Below are positions 1 through 8,600 of a DNA stretch of 35,019 nucleotides, piece by piece. The position numbers and the translations under genes are program-made. How positions within the stretch are numbered: position 1 is the stretch's first letter; each line of letters opens with the position of its first letter. Below the pieces are notes generated by a model. That model saw only the letters and a list, made by a program, of their open reading frames with translations. It was not told the DNA's origin and did no database searches. The stretch comes from an uncultured Eubacteriales bacterium (GTDB lineage: Bacteria > Bacillota > Clostridia > TANB77 > CAG-508), in the NCBI GenBank assembly GCA_949288185.1, contig CASEIZ010000050.1:1-35019 (forward strand), in the 5' to 3' direction.

Positions 1-113
1 GCTTCTTCAAATTTTCTAACAGCTGATTTATATCCAGATTTTATCATATTATTTCTTAAAGTTTTTTTCTCAATTACTTTAACTCTTTTCTTAGCTGATT
101 TAATATTTGGCAT
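1..113 (-). CDS. rpsT: Ribosomal protein bS20 (partial, N-terminal part)
   Basis: The reverse strand from 113 encodes [20 protein letters not shown] followed by [17 protein letters not shown]. This is the typical lysine- and arginine-rich start of small-subunit protein S20, which binds 16S rRNA. About 37 residues are present and the rest lies beyond the left edge. An AGGAGGTG Shine-Dalgarno site sits just upstream at about 121-128, and a consensus-like promoter lies further upstream (159-187). It is transcribed away from the rest of the window. Identification rests on the conserved N-terminus. Confidence 0.93.
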   Translation of the reverse strand, partial: MPNIKSAKKRVKVIEKKTLRNNMIKSGYKSAVRKFEE

Positions 114-158
114 CTATAAGCACCTCCTCTTAGTCAATTATTCATTATAACATCTGAT

Positions 159-187
159 ATTCTAACACATTTTTTTATGAAATGCAA
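159..187 (-). promoter_or_regulatory. Sigma-A-like promoter of rpsT
   Basis: On the reverse strand, TTGCAT (182-187) is followed after 17 bases by TAGAAT (159-164). Spacing is ideal and the rpsT Shine-Dalgarno site follows about 30 bases downstream. Confidence 0.7.
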
Positions 188-207
188 GTGAATTTTACAA
201 TTTATTA

Positions 208-236
208 TTGTATTATAAAAAAACTTATGATATATT
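208..236 (+). promoter_or_regulatory. Candidate sigma-A promoter for rpiB
   Basis: TTGTAT (208-213), a 17-base spacer and TATATT (231-236). A transcript from here would carry the REP-like hairpins at 268-323 in its leader. Matches are moderate. Confidence 0.5.
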
Positions 237-267
237 TTTATATAGAGAAACAAAAATTGAATATATG

Positions 268-323
268 GGTCTGTCCCTTTCGTTTAAATTTTGAACGATT
301 TGGCACGTCCCTATCGTTCAAAA
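268..323. repeat. REP-like palindromic element upstream of rpiB
   Basis: TTTTGAACGAT (289-299) and ATCGTTCAAAA (313-323) form a perfect inverted repeat. They enclose TTGGCACGTCCCT, which on the reverse strand reads AGGGACGTGCCAA. A second head, GGGTCTGTCCC (268-278), reads GGGACAGACCC on the other strand and sits next to a degenerate partner palindrome. This resembles paired REP sequences with a GGGACG-type head, as associated elsewhere with RAYT (TnpA-REP) transposases. No such gene is in the window. The right arm abuts the rpiB Shine-Dalgarno site (AGGAGG, 324-329). Confidence 0.65.
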
Positions 324-336
324 AGGAGGAATGAAA

Positions 337-783
337 ATGATAGCCATTGGTTGTGATCATGGAGGATTTAAATTAAAAGAGGAAATCAAAAAATACTTAG
401 ATGAAAAAGAAATAGAATATATAGATTGTGGTTGTATGAATGAAGAAAGAGTAGATTATCCAAATATTGCAAAAGAAGTTGCACTTTCTGTTCAAAAAGG
501 AAAAGCAGAGAAAGGAATATTGATTTGCCGTTCTGGTTTAGGAATGAGTATTGTAGCAAATAAGTTTAAAGGAATTAGAAGTACACCATGTTATAATGAA
601 GAAACAGCAAAATTTTCAAGACTACATAATGATAGCAATGTATTAGCATTAGGGGCAGATTATGTAAGTGTGAATGAGGCAATTTGTATATTAAGAATGT
701 GGCTTGCAACAGAATTTGAAGGTGGAAGACACATGGAAAGAGTTAAAATTATTGAAGAAATCGAAAATGAAAATATGAAATAA
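337..783 (+). CDS. rpiB: Ribose-5-phosphate isomerase B / LacA-LacB family sugar-phosphate isomerase
   Basis: 148 residues, the normal size for RpiB, which interconverts ribose 5-phosphate and ribulose 5-phosphate in the cytosol. Family motifs are the N-terminal GCDHGG, DYPNIA (about residues 40-45), ILICRSGLGMS (about 61-71) with the presumed catalytic Cys64, and LHNDSNVLALG with His97, at the spacing known from E. coli RpiB (Cys66/His99). The start at 337 is preferred over the in-frame ATG at 331 because the AGGAGG site (324-329) is only one base from 331 but seven bases from 337. Oddity: the usual CGTG phosphate-binding loop reads CRSG, placing an Arg in the active-site loop, so substrate range may differ. 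The transferase gene follows 15 bases downstream, suggesting co-transcription. Confidence 0.85.
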   Translation: MIAIGCDHGGFKLKEEIKKYLDEKEIEYIDCGCMNEERVDYPNIAKEVALSVQKGKAEKGILICRSGLGMSIVANKFKGIRSTPCYNEETAKFSRLHNDSNVLALGADYVSVNEAICILRMWLATEFEGGRHMERVKIIEEIENENMK

Positions 784-798
784 TATGGAGGAATGAAT

Positions 799-2035
799 AT
801 GTGGGGAGATATTGCAATTGCATTTTTGCTTGCATTTATCGTAACATTTATGGCAACACCATATACCATAAAGATTGCGCATAAAGTAGGTGCGGTAGAT
901 GTTCCGAAAGATCAAAGAAGAATGCATAAAAAGGCAATGCCCAAATTTGGTGGACCAGCAGTCATATTAGGTTTCTTAGTTTCTGTAATTTATTTATTAA
1001 TTGTAATGAGTATAGAAAATTCAATCAATTTATTTCGGAATAGAACATTATGGACAAAAGCTACTAGGAATGTTTTTGGGAATATTGATTATTTCAGCTA
1101 TATGTATTGTGGATGATATAAAAACTATAAAACCAATAACAAAGTTGATAGGACAAGTATTGGCGGCAATTGTAGCGGTGGCATTTGGCATAAGAATAGA
1201 AGATATTACATTACCATTTTTAAATACAATAGAAATGCAAGAAATGTTTTCCATTATTATAACGATTATTTGGATTGTAGGTGTTACAAATGCGATTAAT
1301 TTAATAGATGGATTAGATGGGTTATCTTCAGGAATATCGGTTATATCCGCAATTTCTCTATTAATTATATTTGTATTAAATGATTCACCAATGGTGGCTA
1401 TATTACTAATAACAGCACTTGCAGGTGCATTGGTTGGATTTTTACCATTTAATTTTGCACCAGCCAAAACATTTATAGGGGATACTGGTTCAAACTTCTT
1501 GGGATTTTCATTATCCATTATTTCTATTTTAGGAGTAGCAAAAACCTATACAGCAGCTGTTATTGTATTACCATTAATTGTTCTAGGATTACCGTTATTT
1601 GATACATTTTGGGCAATTATTAGAAGATTAATAAAAGGAAAATCTATCAAAGCCATATTTAAAGCAGATAAAGGACACTTACATCATAGAATTGTGGCAA
1701 AAGGCTTTAGCCAAAAACAGGCAGTTCTAATATTATATGGAATTAGTGCGACATTTGGAATATTTGCAGTGATTATGTTAGAAAGCGGAATATGGAAAGC
1801 ATTATCATTTTTATTAATGGTAATTGTGGCAATTAGTTTAGGATATAGGAATTTTAAAACAGAAAAAACAGATAACCAAAGGTATGAATGTATAGAATGT
1901 AAATATATATATAATCCAAAGTTTGGAAACGAGAAAGCAGGAATACCAGCAGGAACACCTTTTGAGGATTTACCAGATGATTGGGTTTGCCCAGTTTGTG
2001 GAGAAGGAAAAGATATGTTTGAGATACATCAATAA
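799..2035 (+). CDS. TagO/WecA-like polyprenyl-phosphate sugar-1-phosphate transferase with C-terminal rubredoxin domain, interrupted by a +1 frameshift
   Basis: The N-terminal part (799 to about 1035) encodes membrane helices and the family motif [19 protein letters not shown]. The second part, one frame over (about 1036-2035), has [39 protein letters not shown] and a GHLHHR motif, all hallmarks of enzymes that move GlcNAc-1-phosphate onto undecaprenyl phosphate to start wall polymers or O-glycans. The two halves fit if one extra base is skipped at TTT-C-GGA near 1033-1038. A stop in the second frame at 1013-1015 bounds the shift. The last ~55 residues form a rubredoxin: [27 protein letters not shown], with four iron-binding Cys. 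ATG 799 is chosen over 793 by Shine-Dalgarno distance (GGAGG 787-791). It may be a pseudogene, a sequence error or a recoded gene. Confidence 0.8.
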
Positions 2036-2041
2036 AAAAGA

Positions 2042-2084
2042 AAGAATTAAGCATTTTAGAAATATATGTTTAGTTCTTTTTTTT
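2042..2084 (+). terminator. Intrinsic terminator after the transferase gene
   Basis: AAGAATTAAGCAT (2042-2054) pairs with ATGTTTAGTTCTT (2066-2078) with two G-U pairs, followed by a run of T to 2084. Confidence 0.75.
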
Positions 2085-2122
2085 CGTATACATTATATCG
2101 AAACTTAAAAAATTGTGAAATA

Positions 2123-2151
2123 TTGACATTTAAGTAGAAAAAAGATAAAAT
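2123..2151 (+). promoter_or_regulatory. Sigma-A promoter for the glycosyltransferase gene
   Basis: Consensus TTGACA (2123-2128), a 17-base spacer and TAAAAT (2146-2151), about 44 bases before the start codon. Confidence 0.8.
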
Positions 2152-2194
2152 AACATAAAAAGATAACATCAAAATTTACTGTGAGGTAATCATA

Positions 2195-3361
2195 ATGAAA
2201 GTAACATTTTATTCAAATTTTTTAACACATCATCAATTGCCTTTTTGTCTGGAAATGAAGAAAAAACTAGGAGATAACTTTAAATTTGTTTCAACAGTCA
2301 AGATTTTTCAATGGAGATTAGATTTAGGCTTTGAGAATCTGGATGACCAATATGATTTTGTAATAAAAGCATATGAAAACGAAACAGAATATCATAAGGC
2401 TAAACAATTAGCATTAGATAGTGATGTGGTAATAATTGGTTCAACAACAGATGATTTGATAGTTGAAAGATTAAAGCAAGATAAAATAACTTTTAGATAT
2501 AGAGCAAGAGTTTTTATTTTTCCTGATGGTTTTTGGAATACAGTATTAGATATAAAAAAGCTAAAATTATTTTATGATAGACATATAAAATTCAGAAAAA
2601 ATAAAAATCTTTATTTATTATGTGCTAATGCTTATGGACCGAATGATTTTAATTTCTTACATTTGTATAAAAATAAAATATATAGATGGGGATATTTTTT
2701 AAAAACAAATATATATGATATAAATCATTTGATACAACAAAAAGAAAATAATAAAAAAATAGAGATAATATGGGTGGCTAGATTTATAAAATGTAAACAT
2801 CCTGAAATCGTAATTAAATTGGCAAAAAATCTTAAAAAGCAAAATTATCATTTTGTTATAAAAATGCTGGGAAATGGAAAGTTAGAAGAAAAAATAAAAA
2901 GAAAAATCAAAAAAGAACATCTAGAAGATGTTATTGAAGTGGTAGGACATGTTCCAAGTGATAAAGTAAAAGATTATATGGAAAAAGCAAATATTTTTAT
3001 TGGAACAAGTGATTCTCAAGAAGGTTGGGGAGCAGTTATTAATGAATCAATGAATGCTGGATGTGCGATTGTTGCTAATGAACAAATGGGCTCAGTACCA
3101 ATTTTGATAAAGCATAGAAAAAACGGAATGATATACCATAAATATAGTCAGCTAGAAAATAATGTGAAAGAATTAATAAAATCTCCTGATTTGAGAAAAA
3201 AATTATCGATTAATGCTTATGAAACAATCACAAACGAATGGACAAGTCAAATAGCAGTAGAGAATCTAATGAATTTGTTTACAGCAATTATAAATGAGAA
3301 AGAATGCGAAATAAAGGAAGGACCAGCAAGTAAAGCAAATAATTATATCAGAAAAAAGTAG
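2195..3361 (+). CDS. GT-B family glycosyltransferase (group 1 / GT4-like)
   Basis: 388 residues, no signal peptide, so probably cytosolic or membrane-associated. The C-terminal half has the GT4 fold signature: a strand with IEIIWVARF, LGNGKLEEKI, VVGHVPSDKVKDYMEKANIFI, and the nucleotide-sugar binding EX7E motif in EGWGAVINESMNAG. The N-terminal half is acceptor-specific and not recognisable. The gene has its own promoter and follows a terminator. Next to a TagO/WecA-like initiator it could extend a polyprenyl-linked glycan, but donor and acceptor are unknown. A weak GAGGT Shine-Dalgarno precedes the ATG. Hsp33 follows after 49 bases with no visible promoter between. Confidence 0.75.
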   Translation: MKVTFYSNFLTHHQLPFCLEMKKKLGDNFKFVSTVKIFQWRLDLGFENLDDQYDFVIKAYENETEYHKAKQLALDSDVVIIGSTTDDLIVERLKQDKITFRYRARVFIFPDGFWNTVLDIKKLKLFYDRHIKFRKNKNLYLLCANAYGPNDFNFLHLYKNKIYRWGYFLKTNIYDINHLIQQKENNKKIEIIWVARFIKCKHPEIVIKLAKNLKKQNYHFVIKMLGNGKLEEKIKRKIKKEHLEDVIEVVGHVPSDKVKDYMEKANIFIGTSDSQEGWGAVINESMNAGCAIVANEQMGSVPILIKHRKNGMIYHKYSQLENNVKELIKSPDLRKKLSINAYETITNEWTSQIAVENLMNLFTAIINEKECEIKEGPASKANNYIRKK

Positions 3362-3410
3362 ATATATATGATATAAAATAAAAAAATATAAGGAAATGAG
3401 GGAAAACTAA

Positions 3411-4298
3411 ATGTCAGACAAGATAATCAAATTTTTAGCACATGAAGGAAGAGTATCAGTCATATGTGCCAATACAACCAAAATGGTAGAAGAAGCGAGA
3501 AAAACACATGATATGAGTCCAGTGGTAACAGCAGCATTTGGGAGGTTATTAACCATAACAAGCATCATGGCAACAGAAATGAAAGGAAGTAAAGATAAAT
3601 TAACCGTTCAATTAAAAGGAAATGGACCAATCGGTGTTATGATTGCCACTGCGAATAATAAACCAATTGTAAAAGGATATGCTACAAATCCAGTAGTAGA
3701 ATTACCATTAAATGAGGATGGAAAATTAGATGTTAGTGGAGCAGTAGGATATGAAGGATATATTAATGTAGTAAAAGATATTGGATTAAAAGAACCATAT
3801 ATTGGTATATCTCCATTAGTATCTGGTGAAATTGCAGAAGATTTTGCCAATTACTTTGTGAATTCAGAACAAAGAAATTCAGCAGTAGCATTAGGTGTGT
3901 TAGTAGATAAAAATGGTGTAAGAGCAAGTGGGGGATATTTAATTAATCCAATGCCAGACGCCACAGAGGAAGATATATCGATCGTAGAGCAATCTATTTT
4001 TAAAGCAGGAGCAATGTCAAAAATGTTAGACCAAAACTTAACATTAGAAGAAATTGCTAAAAAGATAACGGGAGACGAAAATGTAGAAATCATAGAAGAT
4101 AGCATTGTACCAGAATTCAAATGTGATTGTTCTAAAGAACATATGCAAAATGCATTAATGACAATAGGAAAAGAAGAATTAGAAGATATTATCGAAAAAG
4201 AAGGAAAAGCAGAATTAGTTTGTCATTTCTGCAATAAGAAATATGAATTTAATAAAGAAGAATTAGAAAATATTTTAAGGAGTATAGAAGAAAAATAA
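3411..4298 (+). CDS. hslO: Redox-regulated chaperone Hsp33
   Basis: 295 residues, standard length. The N-terminal domain contains FGRLLTITSIMATEMKG and VQLKGNGPIG. The C-terminal redox switch has the zinc ligands Cys238, Cys240 (CDC) and Cys271, Cys274 (CHFC). In the family, oxidation of these cysteines releases zinc and activates a cytosolic holdase that protects unfolded proteins under oxidative stress. It is preceded by a GAGGG-type ribosome site and followed by a strong terminator. It probably shares a transcript with the upstream glycosyltransferase, with no functional link apparent. Confidence 0.96.
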   Translation: MSDKIIKFLAHEGRVSVICANTTKMVEEARKTHDMSPVVTAAFGRLLTITSIMATEMKGSKDKLTVQLKGNGPIGVMIATANNKPIVKGYATNPVVELPLNEDGKLDVSGAVGYEGYINVVKDIGLKEPYIGISPLVSGEIAEDFANYFVNSEQRNSAVALGVLVDKNGVRASGGYLINPMPDATEEDISIVEQSIFKAGAMSKMLDQNLTLEEIAKKITGDENVEIIEDSIVPEFKCDCSKEHMQNALMTIGKEELEDIIEKEGKAELVCHFCNKKYEFNKEELENILRSIEEK

Positions 4299-4304
4299 TT
4301 TTAA

Positions 4305-4348
4305 TACACACTCTATTCAGCAAGCAGAGTGTGTATTTGTTTTATTTT
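4305..4348 (+). terminator. Intrinsic terminator after hslO
   Basis: TACACACTCT (4305-4314) pairs perfectly with AGAGTGTGTA (4326-4335) over an 11-base loop, followed by a T-rich stretch. Confidence 0.85.
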
Positions 4349-4491
4349 TGTTTACTTAATATATGTACAAGTACAATAATTAAGGTTATATTTTCCTTAT
4401 TTCTGATATAGAATTATATATATTATTTAACCATAAGTCAATAAAAACTTTGACATTTAATATTAAATTGAATGATTGCGTGTTTTCCCAA

Positions 4492-4520
4492 TTGACAAAT
4501 TTCGCAAATGAAAATATAAT
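4492..4520 (+). promoter_or_regulatory. Consensus sigma-A promoter for ppaC (and possibly smc)
   Basis: TTGACA (4492-4497), a 17-base spacer and TATAAT (4515-4520): both boxes match the consensus fully. A palindrome TTTAATATTAAA lies upstream at 4456-4467. Confidence 0.85.
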
Positions 4521-4562
4521 GGTTAAGATAATAAAAAATATAGGGAAAAGGAGAAATGAAAA

Positions 4563-5483
4563 ATGGAAAAAGAAATCGTTATATTTGGACATAAAAATCC
4601 AGACACAGATTCAATTTGTTCTAGTATAGTAATGGCTGATTTAGAAAATAAATTGGGAAATCATTGCATACCAACAAGAATAGGAAAAATTAACAAAGAA
4701 ACACAATTTGTATTAGATTATTTAAAATTAGAAGCACCAAAAATGATAGATAAGGCTGAAGATGGACAAGAAGTTATATTAGTAGATCACAATGAAGCAA
4801 CACAATCAATAGATAATATAGAAAATGCAAAAATAGTAAAAGTAGTTGACCATCACACAATGAATTTTAAAGCACCATATCAATTATATTACAGAACAGA
4901 ACCTGTTGGATGTACAGCAACAGTATTATATAAATTATATAAAGAAAATAATATAGAAATGACAAAAGAAATAGCGATATTATGTTTGAGTTCTATTATA
5001 TCTGATACATTGTTATTCAAATCACCTACATGTACAGAAGATGATGTTAAAGTAGCAAATGCATTACAAAAAATAGCAAATATTGATATGCAAGAATATG
5101 GATTAAAAATGTTAAAAGCAGGAACAGATCTAGGAGATTTTTCAGAAGAAGAATTAGTAAATTTAGATGCAAAAGCATTTGAAAAAGGAGATACAAAATT
5201 TGTAATAGCACAAGTAAATACTGTAAGTATAGAAGATGTTTTAAAAAGACAAAAAGACTTAGAAAGTGCTATCAATAGTGAAATAGAAAAAAGAGGAATT
5301 CAATTATTTGTATTTGCTATTACAGATATTTTAAATAGTAATTCAGAAATTATTGCTTTAGGAAATAGAACAGATGCAGTAGAAAAAGCATTTGATGTAA
5401 AATTAGAAAATAATAGAGCATTTTTACCAGGTGTTGTTTCAAGAAAGAAACAATTATTACCAGATATTGATAAAAACATGTAA
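4563..5483 (+). CDS. ppaC: Manganese-dependent inorganic pyrophosphatase (family II)
   Basis: 306 residues, close to the ~309 of Bacillus PpaC. DHH-family motifs are present in order: GHKNPDTDS (about residues 9-17), LVDHNE, VVDHH, and the C-terminal substrate-binding RKKQ segment (SRKKQLLP). The enzyme hydrolyses pyrophosphate in the cytosol and pulls biosynthetic reactions forward. No CBS domains are inserted, so the short, non-nucleotide-regulated form is expected. It has a full-consensus promoter and a GGAG ribosome site. No classical terminator separates it from smc; the interval is filled by a large palindrome (5493-5601). Confidence 0.96.
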   Translation: MEKEIVIFGHKNPDTDSICSSIVMADLENKLGNHCIPTRIGKINKETQFVLDYLKLEAPKMIDKAEDGQEVILVDHNEATQSIDNIENAKIVKVVDHHTMNFKAPYQLYYRTEPVGCTATVLYKLYKENNIEMTKEIAILCLSSIISDTLLFKSPTCTEDDVKVANALQKIANIDMQEYGLKMLKAGTDLGDFSEEELVNLDAKAFEKGDTKFVIAQVNTVSIEDVLKRQKDLESAINSEIEKRGIQLFVFAITDILNSNSEIIALGNRTDAVEKAFDVKLENNRAFLPGVVSRKKQLLPDIDKNM

Positions 5484-5492
5484 TATTCAAAT

Positions 5493-5601
5493 GAGGTTGC
5501 CAAAGGGGACGGGCTATTTTGGCAACTTTTTTTGAAATGTTATCTTATAAAAAATATATTTACAAAAGTTGCCAAAATAGCCCGTCCCCTTTGGCAACCT
5601 C
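5493..5601. repeat. Perfect 38-bp inverted repeat built of two facing REP-like units
   Basis: Bases 5493-5530 are exactly complementary to 5564-5601 across a 33-base AT-rich loop. Each arm contains its own smaller hairpin (GTTGCCAAA ... TTTGGCAAC) around the head GGGGACGGG. The structure is therefore a pair of inverted REP-like units. The GGGGACGG head relates it to the element at 268-323. It ends just before the smc Shine-Dalgarno site (AAGGAG) and could act as a terminator or attenuator, or form a cruciform. Confidence 0.85.
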
Positions 5602-5613
5602 AAGGAGAAATAC

Positions 5614-8600
5614 ATGTATTTAAAAAGATTAGAATTACAAGGATTTAAGTCATTTGCAGATAAAACTGTATTAGAATTTATGCCAGGAATTACAAGTGTC
5701 ATAGGACCAAATGGTTCTGGGAAAAGTAATATATCAGATGCGATTCGATGGGTACTTGGAGAACAAAGTATGAAGTCTCTAAGAGGTTCTAAATCACTAG
5801 ATATTATCTTTGCAGGTACACAAAATAGAAAATCATTAGGTTTTGCAGAAGCATCATTGGTATTTGATAATACAGATGGAAGTTTGCCAATAGAATATAC
5901 AGAGGTAACCGTTACCAGAAAAATATATAGAAGTGGAGAGACAGGGTATTATATCAATAAAGTACCATGTAGATTAAAAGATGTATTAGAATTATTCATG
6001 GATACAGGTATTGGAAAAGATGGATACTCTATTATTGGGCAAGGAAAAATAGATGAAATTTTAAGTAATAAATCAGAAGACAGAAGACATATTTTTGAAG
6101 AAGCAGCAGGAATTGTAAAATATAGAGTGAGAAAAGCGGAAAGTGAGAAGAAATTAGAACATGCAAAATTAAATCTTCTTAGAATTAATGATATATTGGC
6201 AGAAATTGAAACTAATATAGAACCATTAAAAATACAAGCAGAAAAAGCAAAAAAATATTTAAATTTAAGAGAAGAATTAAAAAATATTGAGATTGGTTTG
6301 TTCTTATACAATATAGAAAAATATAAAAAAGAGTTAGAAGATATCGTAAAAGATGAAGAAATTTATAAAAATCAATGTAATGATGAAGAAGGTAGATTAG
6401 AAAGAATTAAAGCTTTAAAAGAAGAATTAAAATCGGAAATCGATCATATTACAGAATCCATTGAAGAGATGTCTAATTTAGGATTTGAAAGCAAAAAAGA
6501 AATTGAAATGCTAAATTCGGATATTAATGTGTCTAATACAAGAATTGAAAATAATAAACAAAATAAAGAACGATTTGAAAAAGAAATTGAAGAATTAACA
6601 ACAAGAATACAAGAATTAGAAGAGGAGAAAAAACAAAAAGAAGAAAAGAAAGAAAATTTAAAACAAAATAGAGAAAAATTTGCAAAAGAGTTAGAAGAAA
6701 AAGAAAAAGAATTGGCAGAAATAACAAAAAAATTGTCTAGTAAAGAATTGGAAATGGAAGAACATAAGAAAACAGTAGAAGAAAATACAGATAAGAAATA
6801 TGAATTGCAAGCAAGTATTAGTGAGCAAGATATTAATTATCAAAACTATCAAAAAAGACAAATACAAATCAAGAATGAAATGACTGGAAATATTTCTGAA
6901 CTAGATAATACTAGAATGAAAAAAGAAGAAATTGCAAAAGAATTTTATGACATAGAAAGTAAGCGAAATAAAATTTTAACAGACTTAGAAGAAGTAAACA
7001 AAGAAAAACAAGAAGCAGATAGAAAAATTAAAGATTTTGATAGTAAAATCAATATGCTTTCAGGAGAAAAGAGAGTTAAAGAATCAAAATTAAAATTCTT
7101 AATTGAAACCGAAAAAGAAAAAGAAGGATACATCAAAAGTGTTAAAACATTATTAAAAGATTGTGAGACAACAAAAGAACTTGGAAAAGGAATGCATGGT
7201 GTTTTAGCAAATATTATAGAAGTACCTGAAGAATATCAAACAGCAATTGAAATGTGTTTAGGAAGTAGTCTGCAAAATATTGTAACAGAAAATGAAGAAG
7301 ATGCAAAAAGATTAATTGAACATTTAAGAAAACATAATTTAGGTAGAGCATCATTTTTACCAATTACATCAGTAAAAGGGAAAAAACTAGATAGAATAAA
7401 AGGTAAAAATACGGGTGTTATTGGAATTGCTTCAGATGTAATTCGATATAGCAAAAAATATGAAAATATTATTCTAAATTTATTAGGAAGAACGGTTATC
7501 GTACAAGATATGGAGACAGCTATTAGAGTTGCCAAAGACAATGGATATAGTTTTAGAATTATTACAGTAGAAGGAGATGTGATTAATCCATCAGGTGCGA
7601 TTACAGGAGGTTCTATTGCAAAAAAAACAGTCAATATCTTAGGTAGAGGAAGAGAAATTGAAAAACTACAAAAAGAAATTAAAAAATTAGAAGAACAAAT
7701 ACAAAAACTAGAACAGGAAAAAGAAACCTATCAAGAATCTATTGAACATGTATTAGAAAAGGCATCTTCTTTTGAAAAAGAATTGCAAGAAATTGAAATC
7801 ACATATGCAACAGGAAAAGAGAAAATCAATAGCATAGAGGAAAATATTACGAGAATAGAAACAAGATTAAATAAACTAAAAGAAGAAAGCAAAAAATTGG
7901 AAGAACAAAAAGAACAAAGTATGAAGAATAAAACAGACTTCCAAGAAAAAATACAAGCAATTAATGTAGAAAATGAAAAATTGAAAAAAATCATTACAGA
8001 ATTTGCAGAATTAAATAAAGATAATCAAAAATATGTAGATGATTTGAATTTTGATATTACAAATTTAAAAATTTCTGTATCTTCATTTGATGAAAGTGAG
8101 ACTTCAATAGAGGAGATTCAAGAAAGGATTCATTCTGAAATCGAAAGTACCAATAGAAGTATTGAAAATAAGAAGACACAAATTGAGCAAATCAAGCAAG
8201 ATAATTTTAATTTGGAAAAAGCAATTGAAGAAATCAAAGAAAAGATAGAGAAAATTAAAGAAGAGGTAAAAAATAGCGGTTCAAAAATAGAAGAACTAAA
8301 AGAAAAAAGAATCCAAAAAAATGAAAAATTGGCAGAACAAGAACAAGAAATTAATAGCAAATTAAAAATCATTGAAGAGTTAAAAGCACAAATGGTAAAA
8401 GTAGATGTTAAGAAAACAAAACTAGAAGAAGATATTAATGGAATCATCAACAAGATGTGGGAAGAATATGAATTAACTCCAAACAATGTCGTAGATTATA
8501 GAAAACCAGAAAATATACAATTAACACAGAAAAAGGTAAAAGATTTACGAAATGAAATTAAGGAATTAGGAAGTGTTAATGTCGATTCAATAGAAGAATA

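Noticed and set aside
331..336. ATG 331 as the rpiB start
   Set aside because: It lies one base from the Shine-Dalgarno site; ATG 337 has the proper spacing.
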